Counted from the first letter of the stretch, positions 25,673-38,960 are shown. The stretch: 64,000 bases of DNA from Brachionus koreanus (GCA_016987375.1 PJRA01000323.1:1312697-1376696); one strand, 5' to 3'. Translations and numbers: made by a program. The notes: generated from the letters alone by a model not told the origin.

Positions 25673-26530
25673 ATGATGAAATTATTTGTGCGTCACTATT
25701 CTTATAAAATCCAAGAGGTGTCAAAAATCAAGGAAAAATTGGCTATTATGCCGGTAAAAATAAACACCAATCTACTCGATTTAAAAACACTTGAACGTCT
25801 GGGTTCATGTAACGTGCAATTCTTGCAAACTTTGCTTTCGAATTTAAACACCTTTGGAATCAAAGACAAGTATTTGTGCGATGCTTTAAGAACACACGAA
25901 AATTGGGAAAATCTAAGCAAGCAAAATATCGAAAATGCGTGGAGCATATTCCGTGAATGTGCGCTTAACAATCAAATATTTAACACTGTTCTGTCTAAAA
26001 ATCCAAAAATAATCGATATTGACAAAAAATATTTACATCAGCGTTTGAATGAGTTAAAGAATTTTTTTTCTAGAAAACACTTAGAGGCCCTTTTGGTTCG
26101 TTCACCTGACTTGCTGACAGCTAACATGGACCTTTTAGGCTATAAATTCGACTATGTTTTTGCTCTAATGGGTATTGATCAAAAAGAAATGAGCTCTTCT
26201 AGTGTTTTTAGCTATTCTATGGAACACATTCGCCAAAGACATTTGTTTCTCGAAAGATCTGGTCTTTACGAAAAGCCGAACAAAAAAATTCAGCACAACA
26301 ATCCTAAATTAAACTTCGTGATGGATTTAAATTTAAAGCAGTATTTAAAAATTTGCACTCAGGATATTTTTAGTGTTGAAGATTTTGATGTTTTTTGTGA
26401 ATATTTGTCTCAGGAGAATTTTGATAATGAGCTCTTAGGCGAGAGAATAGGAAAAAATATGAAAAATCAAATACTGGAATCAATAAGGTATCAGAAAAAA
26501 ATTGATAGAGAACTTGATGATTTTGAATGA
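25673..26530 (+). CDS. MTERF4: MTERF4-like mitochondrial transcription-termination-factor family protein
   Basis: Single exon, 285 residues. The N terminus (MMKLFVRHYSYKIQ) is basic and suits mitochondrial import. Helical MTERF-type repeats follow. The most telling stretch is SSVFSYSMEHIRQRHLFLER, matching the conserved FxYPLEHIRxRHxFLExxG of MTERF4, followed by an LNLKQYLKICTQ and DIFSVEDFDVF tail. In vertebrates MTERF4 recruits the rRNA methyltransferase NSUN4 to the mitochondrial large ribosomal subunit; the same role here is inferred from the family. A longer CUG/GUG start is not needed, because an AG-like acceptor lies 9-11 nt upstream of the ATG. Confidence 0.8.
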   Translation: MMKLFVRHYSYKIQEVSKIKEKLAIMPVKINTNLLDLKTLERLGSCNVQFLQTLLSNLNTFGIKDKYLCDALRTHENWENLSKQNIENAWSIFRECALNNQIFNTVLSKNPKIIDIDKKYLHQRLNELKNFFSRKHLEALLVRSPDLLTANMDLLGYKFDYVFALMGIDQKEMSSSSVFSYSMEHIRQRHLFLERSGLYEKPNKKIQHNNPKLNFVMDLNLKQYLKICTQDIFSVEDFDVFCEYLSQENFDNELLGERIGKNMKNQILESIRYQKKIDRELDDFE

Positions 26531-26658
26531 TAAATAAAAATCTAAAAAAAAAATTATTTCCAAATTTTTAATTAAAAAAAATATTAAGAAAAAAAAAAGA
26601 AATAACATTCTTTTAAATAATTTTTTTTAAAGCTAAATTTTTTTTTACTTTTATTAGA

Positions 26659-29600
26659 ATGAGCTTCAAAAATTCGAATACCAGCCAAGGATCCGATGAT
26701 TTTCAGGGTTTAAAAGATAACATCTCTGAAGCTGATTGTAATTTTTTAAAGTTTATTTCTTTCTATCAAAAACGAGTATCAATTTAATTCAAAGTTAATA
26801 TTGACGACGAAAAAAAAGACAAAAAAAAAGAGACAAAAAAATTTTTGTTCAAAAAAGACTCGAAAGATAAAGGCTATGCATTTCTAGCAGCAGATTTGAA
26901 CCAAGATTCTGTTTTTTTGGTAAATACTAAGTAATTTTGAAACTTGAGATTTTATCTAAAAATTAATTGATAAAAATTTTTTTTATAGAAATACAAAAAA
27001 ATCAAAAAATGACAACAAAAAGTCATCTTTAAGTGTGTTTAAAAAATCATTTAAAGACGAAAAGCGATTGAAAGACATCAAAGAAAGTAAAGAGGGTAAT
27101 TATTAAAATAGATTATTAGCTAAGTATCAATTTTTTATCTTTTGAAATTAAAGATAGTTTATCATATAAAATTGAATTTTTCTTTTAAAGCGGAAAAAAA
27201 AACTAATATTCGTTTCAGTTACTATTTGTTCCATTCTAAAAATACTGGAACGGATTAAATAGAATTTTTATTTCAGTTTTCTTTAGAGCATCATTTTATT
27301 TTACAGGCTAAATAAATACGATTGATAATTTGAGGCACGTTTTCAAGTTATTATATCTATATTCGAATAGATATTTGTGGCCATATTGAAGTTTATTACC
27401 AAAATTTAATTGTCATTTTCATAAAAAATTTTTTTAATTTTTAACAATTTAATTGAAAAATTTTAATTGAATGCTTACTCAGAATGTATGTTTTTGCTAT
27501 AAATATTTTACTTAAAAAAATATTTTTGAGAATTTTTGAGCATAATAATTTTAATTTGATCACTTCAATATGCCTATTCATGAATATTCACATAGATATA
27601 ATTAACAATTTGACTCATATTTATTTAACTAATATAATTAATTACTTAGAATTTTTAATGATATAAAATACAATTTTTGATCCAGAGGAGTCAGAAGTTT
27701 GGCAATAGCTCAGAAACGATGCTATCAAACCCTACATGTAGGCATATATTTGAAGAGAAAATTAAATTTCCTACACAATTAAAGTTTTTTTAGAATAATT
27801 TAAAAAAAAATTCAATTATTCTTAGTATTTTTGTATCTAGTCCTAGGAAACCTCAATAATCCCCCGATTTTATACAGATTCTAAAACAAAATTTTGAAAA
27901 AAACTCTTTTTTCTAATTTTATTTATTTAATTATTATTTAAATTTTATATAGTTTCAGAATAAAAATATGTTGGTTGTGAGGTAATTCAGAAACAAGATA
28001 AAAAAATATAAAAAAAGACTAATATTTAAGATTATTTCCCAAATTTCAGCCCAGCAATAATTTTATTTTTTTTTAAATATGGGTCAAAAATACGGAAATT
28101 AAGATAAAATATAAAAAAATGTTTTTTTTTAGATATTTAACAAAAATAATTAAATCTTTTTATGTCCACAAGAAAAAAATAACAAAAAATTAGATCAAAA
28201 TTTAAAAAAAAGGACTAATTTTTTTCAAAGAAAAAAGATTAGAAAACAGAAAAAAATTTTAAGTCATCGACTTGACTTGACTTATAAACAAGTCTGATTT
28301 TAATTATAATTAATTAATATTTTTAAACCTTAACGAAAAAACTTAAATTATTATTGAAAAATTAACAGAAATAGGCTTTATTATAGAATTGTTTGTCTTG
28401 CATAATTTTTTAAAATTAATTTTTAATAAAAAAAATAAAAAAATAAATTGTGTAATTTAAATTAAATTTTTTAAATTGAAAATATAATTTTCAGAGAATA
28501 AACGCGGCAAAGGCAAATTAAAAAACACAAAAAATCGCGAACAACTATTCGGAAATCTTTTAGAAAATGCAGTTAATTCATTTTTAGCAACAGATAATGT
28601 CAATGTTCCGTATCCGATCCGTATATGCATGGATTTAATTGAGCAAAAGGCCATTAACAGTGAAAATATATACAGACATCACGCCAACAAATCCCATCTG
28701 GAATCGATCTGTGAATCGATAAATAATGATGTGATTGAGACAAGAATAGATGAACTTTATTCGGATCCTAATTTAGCATGTGCTGTTATTAAGAAATTCC
28801 TTAAAGAATTAAAATCACCAGTAATCCCAGACGAAATATTGGCCATAATTGACAAATGCGAGTCGAACGATCGCGAGCAAAAAATTCAACTTTTACAATC
28901 CGCAATATTTAAGCTTCCACAGCCCAATTTTGACACATTTGCATACTTGATTATGCATTTTAGTCGCCTTTTGGACAAAAGCGACTCTAATAAACTAGAA
29001 ATTGGACTTTTTGTACAAAAATTTCAACCCGTTTTTCGTATAAAGGAACGAATTTTTAAATTTATGTTAAACAATGCTGGTGAATTGTTTAAAGAGATCA
29101 GATTCAAAAGGTATAGAGTTAAAATGTACCATGAAGATGCTGTTTCACGATTTTCTTCAGTGCCAGAAAGCATAGAGTAATTTTTTTTTTTTTTTTTTTT
29201 TTAAATATTTTGGAATTTTTTCAATTTTAAGAGTGAATACGAATCATATTGTTTCCATATAAAAAAAATGTTAATAAATTTTATTTAGATACTTTAGGGT
29301 AATTTAAAGATTAAAAAAATTTGAACATATGGTTGCCTTTAGCCGAGTTGATTTGAATATTTCATCATCTTTTCTCAATTTTTTAAAATTAAATTTGAAA
29401 GCTTAGTTTACTTCCATTGAATTGGTGAGAAAGACATTTTCGGTAGTTTCAGTTTGGAATTTAATAAATTCTTTATTCATTTTTATTTTGATACTGATTG
29501 CCAAAATTTTTGAAAAAATCACTAAAAATTCTTAAAATTTATCAAAGATTATTTCATTGAATCAAGATTTTAATCTTTAAATTTTAATAGTTGAATGCTC

Positions 29601-32600
29601 ATGTGTTTTTTTCCACTTAAGTGACAATGCGATCGAAAAACAGAAAATATAAAATAGTTTTTTAAGGGATATTGAACAAGAAATTGCAAAACAAGAAATT
29701 TATTTATCTAAATTGCACAGTCGAATCGCAAGTGAAGAAAATTCGAATGATAAGACTTTACAGGAGCAGTTGAGTGAAGAGTTATGGGGCCTTCAACGTT
29801 ACGTGACTTCGTTAAAACGAAAACTTAAAAAATTAAAATCAGAGAAAAAAAATCAGGAAGCAGAACAAATTAAAAATATAAGCAAGCCAAAAAATGAGGA
29901 TAAAAATGAAAGCAATACCAAATTGCCAGACCTAAGCGAACTAGCTCAAAATGAAAAAGTGCTAATGTGCGAAAATTCAGTTCTAATAGAATCATGTAAT
30001 TTTATTTATTATTTAAATAAAACCTTTTTAATTCTTTATATTTTAGTACAACAAGTATTGGAGCGAATTTCTACAGAGCAAATTCTGGTTGATGAACTCC
30101 AAGAAACTATTTCTTCAAATTTTGCTAATGTGAATTTTGTTCTACCAATTCCGTATACAAGTCAGTTTCCATTACAAGAGCTCATTGACAATGAACAACT
30201 TCTATTGAATGAAAATAAACTTCTTGAGGTAAAATATACTAGTTAAATGGCTAATAAACCAAATAGGTTTTTCTTTAATCAATAAAAAGAAATTTCAGAT
30301 TTGATTTTATCAAAAAAAAAAAGCTTTGATTGTTAGGTCAATATTGTCTTAAACTAGATTTGTACATTTAGAATTAGAAATTTACTTTAATCTGTGTGTT
30401 AATTAATACTTATAAAAAGATAAAAGAAAAATTTTTTTTTTGGTCCTAGATTTTTTTAGTTAATTAAATTTTTAATCCTTTGTTGAAATAAAAATAAACA
30501 TCTAATTGTGACAATTAATAGCTTCAATTTCAGTATGAGCACAAACTTTTCACACTAACTAAAACAAATGAAGATTTTTATGTATATTTCCTTTAGAAAT
30601 AACAGCATGACTTATTTTCTCTCGGAAATTTCCAAAAAAATATTCAAGGAAGTTTCTTTATTTTTATCGATTAGAGTTATATCTAATCCATAATCCAGAA
30701 AATAAAAAAAAATTATATTAAATTTAGTTTAGTTTAGTTTATTGAATAAATATAAATGGCACAATTGATGACATAAACCGTTTTTTACAGTACTATGTCT
30801 GTGAATTAATTTATATATTAATATATAAATGAATAAGAAGTTCTTCTTTTAGTTTTTCTTGAGTCCCATTCAATACATATAGTTCATAAAGTTCTTTTAG
30901 GCGTAACCAAATAAGGTCTAAAAAACCTTAATGTAAGATTTTCATTCGGATTCAGGATAGTGTGTTAGGATCAAAGCAAAATGCATGACATTGGTTATGA
31001 TAATTAGGAGTTGAACAGGGAAAATATCCGAAATTGATAATTAATATTTTGGCGCTTAACAATTAAATTTCAACGTTCAAAATATTTCAATTTACTGTTT
31101 CAAATTTAAAAAAAAATAATAATATTTAAAGTTGAATTATTATTTGGAATAAAAAAATTTTAATCAATATTTACAAATTATGAACAAGTTTGATTCCAGT
31201 CAAAACCATAATACCATAACTTAAACATTTTTTTACAAGTTAAAGACTTAAACTTTTTGGAAAAAATTTAAAAAGTACAACATGCAGATATTTTGAAATG
31301 ACTTTTTTTTTTCAAAATGACAAGTGTTAAAAATTTTTATGATGTAAAAAAGTATCTTGATAGGCACAATCTTGATTGTAAATTAATGATCTCACACAGT
31401 TTAGTTAATTATAGTGTTGGGTAAGGTAAGCGCGGAGCAAAACGACAGCACTACCATGGAGCCAAAAATAAAAAAGTAAAACCAGAGATTTGTTTATGTG
31501 AATGTGAATTTTGATAAAAAATGGATGTTTTGGGCCATTTCTCCTAGGAGAATCAAAAAAACTAGAAAAAATCTCAAAAAAATTTTATAAATAGGCTTCA
31601 TTAGAAATATGTCAATATGTCATTTTGATCAAAATTTTCTGCTCTTTCAAAAAATATAAAAATATAAAGACCTTTTAACAGGAGTTAACTTCAAAATGTA
31701 AAAAAACTACAAGCCCTGCGCTCAAGGGAAAAAATTTATTTTTTTTACCCCCTTGATGAAACAATGTTTTCTTACACGTAGATTACGAATATGCTATCGA
31801 AAATGGTTGATCAATATAGTGCTAACGTATTGCTGCGCGCGTTAAGGTTGACGTTGGCTTTTTGCCCGCGAATCTTTATGCAATATTTTAATTTTATGTC
31901 TAATCTTAAATTTTGAATTTTAGAATACATAAAAACAAGCAAAAAAAAAACAAAAGCTAAAACTAAACCGTTAACTTTTATTAACCCAAAAAGTTGACAA
32001 CTCTTTTATTATAGTGAAAATTTTTTTTATTGATAAAAACTGATATTACTAAATTTCTTAAAATAAATGTATTTGAGTTGTTCACCAACTTGAATTTACC
32101 CTTGTTCAAACTTGATATTCTATCTTGAAATAAGAATGAGTTATTTTTTTAATTTAATTTTATTTAATTAATCGCCAAACGGTGATGATCTATGTAATAA
32201 AATATTTCTATTTATTTCATAAAAATTAAGAAATAAACTAAATAATTAAATTCTTAAAAATTATATTTTTAATTAAATAGGCCTAAATTTAGTCATATGT
32301 TATTTCTAGGAAAAAGATGGGTTTTATAATACCCAACAATTTAATTATTCAGTATAAAAACCTTTCTTCTTCAAAACATAAACGAGAAGTTCGTTAATAA
32401 TTGGAAACCTTTGAACATTTTGCATTCAAAAAAATCACATATTCTAAGCTTCTTCTTCAAATCAATTGACAAAGCTTCAAAAACATGAGGCCACTTTATA
32501 TGACCTATGCACAAGTCTTGTTGTCTAAATTTTTCATTAAAATGAGTTTAACTTAAAATTGTTGATATAAATTTTTAAGGAAATTTTTTATTAGTAAAAA

Positions 32601-33181
32601 GAGGCAAGTTAAAAGATTAAATGATGAAAGCAAATATGGATAATAGAAAATATCTTTTTTGGAAAGTTTTTCATTGTATTAACATGAAACGTCAATATTT
32701 ATTTCCAACTTTAAATTTTTTCTTCTATCAACTTATTTTTACAACCAAATAAACTCATTAAGATTAATCATTTAATAATGTTTTATTGAATTAATTTTGT
32801 AGATGAAATAAATTAATCGAAGAATTTTTATTATGAATTTAACTTCGATGCAACAATATTAAAGAAAAATTCTACTTGAAAATTATCACATTTAACTATT
32901 ACATAGCTTTTGATGAGAATTTGGTTAAAACAACTATAAAAATTATCATTACCCTATAAAGATAATTAGAAATAAATAAGATAAATTTATTTTAAAAAAA
33001 AATTAAAATTTTTAATTTTAAGGAAAGAATCAATTTGATTAGCAAAAGAATAAATGCTGAAAAAGAAAAAATATTTGAGTTAAAGCTGAACATCAAATTG
33101 AGAACAATAGATAACTCGGGACTTGATCAGCATTCAAGCAAAATTGGAGCAGATAAGGATTTAGTAATGACTAAATTGTAG
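26659..33181 (+). CDS. RALBP1: RALBP1 (RLIP76)-like RhoGAP and Ral effector
   Basis: Seven exons: 26659-26737, 26795-26930, 26989-27095, 28495-29176, 29667-29995, 30047-30228 and 33023-33181. All phases agree, giving 557 residues. Order: Lys-rich N-terminal region; RhoGAP domain from about residue 115 (QLFGNLLENAVNS, INSENIYRHHANKSHLES, FDTFAYLIMHFSRLLDKS); the Ral-binding coiled-coil region (EELWGLQRYVTSLKRKLKKL, as in RALBP1 LWEVQRILTALKRKLREAK); and a distal coiled coil in the last exon (ERINLISKRINAEKEKIFEL). In the GAP domain the arginine-finger segment reads GIYRV-like ENIYRHHAN, so the Arg is present although the preceding Gly is replaced. Intron 6 is 2.8 kb and contains a retroelement copy. 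The start ATG lies 2 nt after a TTATTAG acceptor-like site. Confidence 0.87.
30722..31110 (-). repeat. Retroelement family A copy in RALBP1 intron 6
   Basis: Begins with the reversed tail AGTTTAGTTTAGTTTATTGA and TGATGACATAAACCGTT, and extends to a block near 30930-31085 whose reverse complement matches 47040-47200 (shared TTAAGCGCCAAAATATTAAT type sequence). Copies in both orientations elsewhere in the window show a dispersed family. Confidence 0.7.
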
Positions 33182-33650
33182 AATAGTTTAAATTTATCTT
33201 TTATTTTGACTTTATCAAACAAGACTTGGTGTAATTTTATTCTTTAAAAGAGATAATTTTTATAGCTTTTTTTTGGCTTGGTAATGACCGTAAACTAACA
33301 ACTGATTTAAAAATTTTAATTTTTTTTTTTTTTTAAATCGTACAAATAAATTTTTTTCAATAAAACTTTTTGACTCTCACAAAACAGCAGAAAACAAGTT
33401 TGTCTAATTGACAAGAAATTTTTATATAATTTCTAATTTTGTGTCACGCGACATACCTTTAACTAACTAAGCTACCTTTAAAGTTTTATAGCATGTTTTC
33501 TCAATCAATTACACCGCACTACATACCTGTTTGTGAATTATTAATGAGTTTTTTTTCTACATTTTATTTTATTACTCTAAAAAACATTTCATTAAAATTT
33601 AATTTAAGTTTTTATGAAAGATAAAAAGTTTAAAATGAAGATTTTATGAA
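33182..33650. other. Short intergenic gap between RALBP1-like and TCAF-like genes
   Basis: A+T-rich spacer holding the 3' end of one plus-strand gene and the promoter of the next. No specific element seen. Confidence 0.4.
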
Positions 33651-36600
33651 ATGAAGGAGAGAATTAACTCAATTTTAGACAAAGTGAGATACGTTCCTAA
33701 ATGCGGAGCCCCAGGTAATTTGGTCGTTTTTGGGCCTAACGCTTTCCCCATTTTGACTGGAAATGATTGTGGTTCGGTAATATTTGCTGCAGCAGATTAT
33801 GGTCATGGACGAGTTTTTGTCACTAGCCACGAGTTATATTTGAATAATTTCTCAAAATATCCCAAAGAATTTTGTAATTTATGGCAAAATATCAAAAAAT
33901 GGCTATCAAAAGATCAAGAAATCGATGACGAAAATGATATTCGAAATATAGAAGAATTTACATCAAGTTCAGAGTTATTAAAATCAGCTCCTAAAATTTT
34001 AATATGGTCAGGAAATGTTCATAAGAACGAGATTTTTGTCGACCAGTTGCTAAAAAAATATGTTAAATATGGCGGAGCTGTCTTGTGTGGGCTTTGTCCA
34101 TGGGGTAAGCCACTTTTTTTCTAGAAATTAAGTATCTTTCATTAAAGCCAAATTTAATTTATAATTTTTTCGAATAATAATTAAGTCTAAGTCAATTAAA
34201 TTTCAATTTTCTAGTCGTAAAAATTTTACTATTATTTGTTTTTTAAATTTTAGGTAGTATGTTTATTAACAAGGTAATATGTATATCATTAAATATTTTC
34301 ATTATATACACTAAAATAACGAAATTAAATAAATATTTATTTAAATTTTTAGGAAAGATAATTATTTGAAAAAAGCTCTAGAAATAAAACAGCCTCTTAA
34401 ACTTTTTATTTTGTTAAAAATCATTTATTGTTAAAAATAGCTTCTTTTTTTCAATTGAATCCAAAAATAAATTTCTTTAATTACCTGGGCAATTGATGTA
34501 AAAATAATTTATATGGCAAATTAATAAATATTTAAGATTCTAAATTTTTTCTATCAAAATTAGCAGACATTTTTTTAGTTCAAATTTAAAAAAAATTTTT
34601 TTATAACAAAGGCTCTTTAAATTTTAACTGAACCCTCCAATGTTGAAAAAATTATATCAGTCAAGGTATTGAACTTCATGATGACGCTTGATATCGAGCC
34701 TGGTATGATCTTTTACAACCTTTGGGTCCCTAGCAGTGTTGCCAAGAGTGAAATATGATTCATCATCTGTTAAAATTCATATTTGTTTTATTTTAAAAAG
34801 ATTCGAAAACATTTTTGCCTGACTGGCCTCTCCTTATTAGCATTTAAATAAGGTCGTGTTTTTTATACTTTTTTAAAATCTTTCCGATATAGGTATATTA
34901 GTAATTAAACTTTCTAATCATCTTTCTTTGCGAACGACCTCATTTATAATTGAAATAGGCTCTAAGTTTGTTGGCTATTTTAGCAGCTTTGATTCCTTTT
35001 TTTCTTGAAAATTTTATCCACATTGACCATGAATTTTTCTGAATCTCTTGTTATGTGGTTTTGCAATTGTGAAATTATGCAAACTAGACAAAAATTATTC
35101 CTATTTTGATAAATTAAAATCTAGTAAAATTAAACATTTAAAAAAAATACTGAAAAATAGTGCATTATACTCTGTTGCACAATTAAATGTTTACTTAAAT
35201 TTTTTTTCTTATGCAAAAAAATAGATTTTAATTGATTATTGATTTCCTAAAAAAAAATTAAGTAAAAATTTTACCAAAGATAAAAAAGCATTTTTATGCA
35301 GTATCTCTTTAAAAATATTTTATTTTAAGAGTTTTTAATTTATCAAAATAGAAAAAATTTTTGTTTATATATGAATTTCACAATACCTCTTTTCTATGTG
35401 TTTAGACCCAAGTCTTGACATCACTCTAATGCTTTTTTTTGTTCGTTATTATTTTTGTATCTGCAGATAAAACCACTAACATTTTTAGATTTAGTATATA
35501 AACCTTTGTTTTTGTTATTAAATTCGGATTCCAATAGAGCATTTTTAAAGCAAAGTCTTTTTTATTTATAAATCCCACAAAAGAAGTCTAAACAGGCTTC
35601 AACATATGTAAATGAGGATAAATTTTAACTATTTTAATTGTTTAATTTTAATTATTGGTTATTATACAAATTTAATTTTTTTCCATCGCAAGAATATGGC
35701 GCTCAGAATTAGATAAAAAAACAACAAATGCGTCTAAATTTATATGTAATTCTGATGTCTGAAAAAAAAAATAAAATTAATAATACTTTTAATGATAATA
35801 AATTTGTAAATACTTTTATGTTCTAGGATGGCTTAGCAAATCTAATGGGAAAACTCTTCAAGAATCTTCATTGAACAAGTTTGTCTCTCAATTAGGCATA
35901 TGCTTTTCATTTAAACAAGCTAAAATAGATCGCTTTTACATAAAAATAAGCAGAAATAAAGCGTTGGAGTCTCATTTAGAACATAACATAGATAAACTTG
36001 AAATTGATATGAAAAATGGCTTAGAATTAGAGGCTTATTTTACTGATTTGATTGAAAGCATACCCAATGAACTGGCTTTCGAATATTTAGAGAGATTACA
36101 CAAAATTTTGTACAAATTTATTACTTTAAATTTCAAGCCCGCTTTCAACTCTAGCATAAGCTCACCAATAGGAAAAGCTTTGCTGTCCATAGCGTCACAA
36201 TTATATCTAAAATATTCAATGTGTGGCATTGTCTGCCGAGCGCCAAGTATTGAAGAGTTTCCTAGCTTTAACCTTTTACGTCCAAAAACCCTATCAGCTA
36301 CACTTTCTCTTAAATCAAAATATGAAGAATTTCATTTCACTGGTTATTATATCCCTCCTGGCTTAAAGGCTTCAATTAAGCTGTTAGAGGGCAATTCATC
36401 TGGGTGGCAAGTTCGAATAGGTGCTCACACTGATCAATTATTCAATGTCAATCTTAAAAGATGGCCATTTATATCATCAAGTTTTAGACTTAGAAAAAAT
36501 ATATCAATTACGACAGCTTTCGGTGGTCTCATTTATTTACAAAGTCCAAAAGGTAGTTCGAGTATTAAAGTAGAATTTGAATCTGTCGTTGAAGCACCTT

Positions 36601-37599
36601 TTTATGACCTTACAAAACCAGATACAATCAACAACTGGTCCGAAAATCAACAATCTAGCAGTCCATGGGCTGAATTGAGTGGAAAAGTAATTTTTTTCAA
36701 TTAAAATTTTGATTTATTTTTTAATAAAATATAATTAAAATTTATTCTTTTCAAAAAAAAAGCATGTGTCATTTTGTGTACCCTCGAATTCGATAAGAAA
36801 GCTAAAAAATCCATCTGAAGTACTGGAATTATGGGACAAAATAGTTGAGTCGTTTCATGATCTTCGAGGAACCAATGTGAATAATACCTGGCGTGAAAGA
36901 GTTGTAGTTGATATTCAACCAAGTGGTGGCTTAATTCATGCTGGATACCCTATAGTTTTGTTCTATAGCTTTTCAAGTGTTCTTTTTGATAAGACAAAAA
37001 TACGATCATCATGTTGGAGTTTGATTCATGAGTTTGGTCATAACATACAGAGAGCATGTTGGGTACCGGACGAAACAATTGAAGCTTTGGCCAATTTATT
37101 TGCCTATCACGCCTTCGAGACCGTTTTCCTTGAGAAATCTTGGAAAAAATTTATGAAAGAAAAACATGATGAGCCTAAGCTTTTAGATTTTGCTTCAAAA
37201 GACTTTACGAAAAATGAATGGATCAATAACTGTAATTTGCCTTTGTACTTGTATATGCAATTACAAAACTCGTTTGGATGGAACTCTTTTCGAATGCTTT
37301 TTAGAGAGTATGAAATTATTTTCAACAGCAAAGAAATGTTTAAGAATGATTCTGATAAATGGAAAGAATTTATAGTGAGATTTTCAAATATTGTTGGATT
37401 AAATGTAGCACCATTATTTACTTTTTGGGGTATTGAGTTTTCAGATAATAAAATTAGTAGTCTTGATGATCTTATTCCTTGGCTCCCTAACGATGAAATT
37501 ACAAGGCTATTTCCCGATAGAGTGAATTTTTGCCGAAATAAATACAATTCTATGCTTTATGGCAACGAATCATTGTATAGTGTTTTTTCATCCGATTAA
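33651..37599 (+). CDS. TCAF (FAM115)-like protein with M60 peptidase motif
   Basis: Three exons: 33651-34104, 35827-36686 and 36763-37599, giving 716 residues. The N-terminal half matches the TCAF layout: FAAADYGHGRVFVTSHELYL, then GGAVLCGLCPWGW (across the first intron) and GKTLQESSLNKFVSQLGICF. The C-terminal half is an M60-like domain (FTGYYIPPGLKASIKL, then VVVDIQPSGGLIHAGYPI, then HEFGHNIQRACWVPDETIEA). The zinc motif HEFGH and the downstream Glu are both intact, so peptidase activity is possible. Mammalian TCAF1/2 bind TRPM8; that link cannot be assumed here. Intron 1 (1.7 kb) contains a decayed mariner-type transposase. Intron 2 is 76 bp. The second exon has no frameshift. Confidence 0.85.
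34640..35060 (-). pseudogene. Tc1/mariner-type transposase relic in TCAF intron 1
   Basis: On the minus strand, interrupted by several stops, are GIKAAKIANKLRAYFNYK, RSQRKMIRKF, GKILKKYKKHDL and DDESYFTLGNTARDPKV. These match helix-turn-helix and DD..D/E pieces of a mariner-family transposase, in the right order. The catalytic DDESYF block is visible but the frame is broken repeatedly. Confidence 0.6.
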
Positions 37600-37988
37600 C
37601 AATTTTTAAATTATTTGCTAATTAAAAATTTTTCAGAAATAAAATTTTATTAATTCTTTTTTGGAAATAAAAAAAGTTTATTCAATCAAAGACTAGAGAC
37701 TCTATAAGTTGATTGAATATGATCACAAATTAATAGATGAATAAATCATACTATAAAAAATTAAATGTGTAAAAATCTTGTGTTTATATTTTTCAAATAA
37801 AATCTCGTACTTAGTTACCTGTTATCTAAATTGAAATTAATAGAAATACATTAAAAATCAAATTTATTTCAATTTTGAATTTTATTTTACTTTTCAAATT
37901 ATACTATTATCAAGATGATGATAATGTCTGTTTAATAATTATTAGAATATCATCAAATAGTGACCAGTTAACTTAAGTATACTCTCTT
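37600..37988. other. Intergenic spacer
   Basis: A+T-rich, 390 bp, nothing recognised beyond the 3' end of the TCAF-like gene. Confidence 0.4.
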
Positions 37989-38313
37989 TTAACCCAAAGC
38001 AGATTTTATTGATTCACCATTAGATGAACAATCTCTAGATTCTTCAATATTTTCTTGAAAATATTCATCAAGATCGACAAAAAGACTATTGTTGCCATCG
38101 TTTTCAAAGAACCTTTTACATTTCATCACATCATTATTTCTGATTATACCAAAGGTGGTTAATCTCGCCTTAGCCTTGGACAATATGCCATCCTGTATAT
38201 CCTGAGCAAGAATGTATGATTTTAGCTCATTTTTAATTAAGTTGTTGGTTCTGGGAGCTTTGGACAAGTACTTGTGGGACAAGAAATAAGATCTCTTAAC
38301 GACGGCATCGATA
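37989..38313 (-). CDS. Hypothetical exon or relic ORF, about 100 residues
   Basis: Minus-strand ORF with less biased composition than its surroundings (SHKYLSKAPRTNNLIKNELK; GIIRNNDVMKCKRFFEN; acidic C terminus). It is open back to TATTCAG at about 38314-38316, a plausible acceptor, so it could be a terminal exon. No upstream exon was found, and a Gypsy reverse-transcriptase relic lies just upstream on the same strand, so it may be element-derived. Not recognised. Confidence 0.25.
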
Positions 38314-38689
38314 CTGAATAGACAATACTATACAGTGAAGATGAAGAATAAATAGCCTATTTGAAGGGAAACATTAAAAATAAAAAATATGCAGCAATGA
38401 ATATTTATGTGATTTAAAACATTAATTATTTTTACAAATTGTTTTTATTAACATTTAGTTTTATTACTTTATTTTAAATACTATTACTAACCATGACTTG
38501 AATATTAGTTAAAGTAGTATTCTTATTAAAGTTAGTCTTAAAATTCACTCTTATAATTCTAATAAATAATTTAAACAAATTGGTAAATTTTATTAACCCT
38601 CAAGTTGTCGCCAGATTTAACTGTTACATACTTCTCCTTTTTTTTCTGGAAGTTAAAATACATTTTCTAACAAAATTATCTTATTATCT

Positions 38690-38960
38690 TTTCTTGTTTA
38701 AGTACAATATCCTCAGGTTAAATTTTGTGATCGAAATAATCTAGTTTACCTTTACAAAAGTGATATAAGCTTTTTGAAACTAGGACTGCATTGTCAATGA
38801 AAACCTAACACTTCTCTCAACACCTTATCCTTCAAAACTTTATTCATTAGGCGTTGAATTGTCGCCGGTTCGTTGCATTGCCTAACTGGCATAAGAGTGC
38901 CAACCCAATCTACCATTATTCACGATCTGCGTCCAATGAGATAAACTATTTTGACTCAGT
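38690..38960 (-). pseudogene. Gypsy-type reverse-transcriptase relic
   Basis: The minus strand, over several frames, shows MPVRQCNEPATIQRLMNKVL followed by KDKVLREVLGFH and IDNAVLVSKSLYHFCK. This matches the Metaviridae RT stretch MPFGLCNAPATFQRLMDxVL...YIDDxLVxS. The catalytic IDD reads IDN. Frameshifts and stops make it a fossil. Confidence 0.6.

Noticed and set aside
37107..37547. 146-codon minus-strand ORF
   Set aside because: Shadow of the M60-domain exon, which has the HEFGH motif on the other strand.
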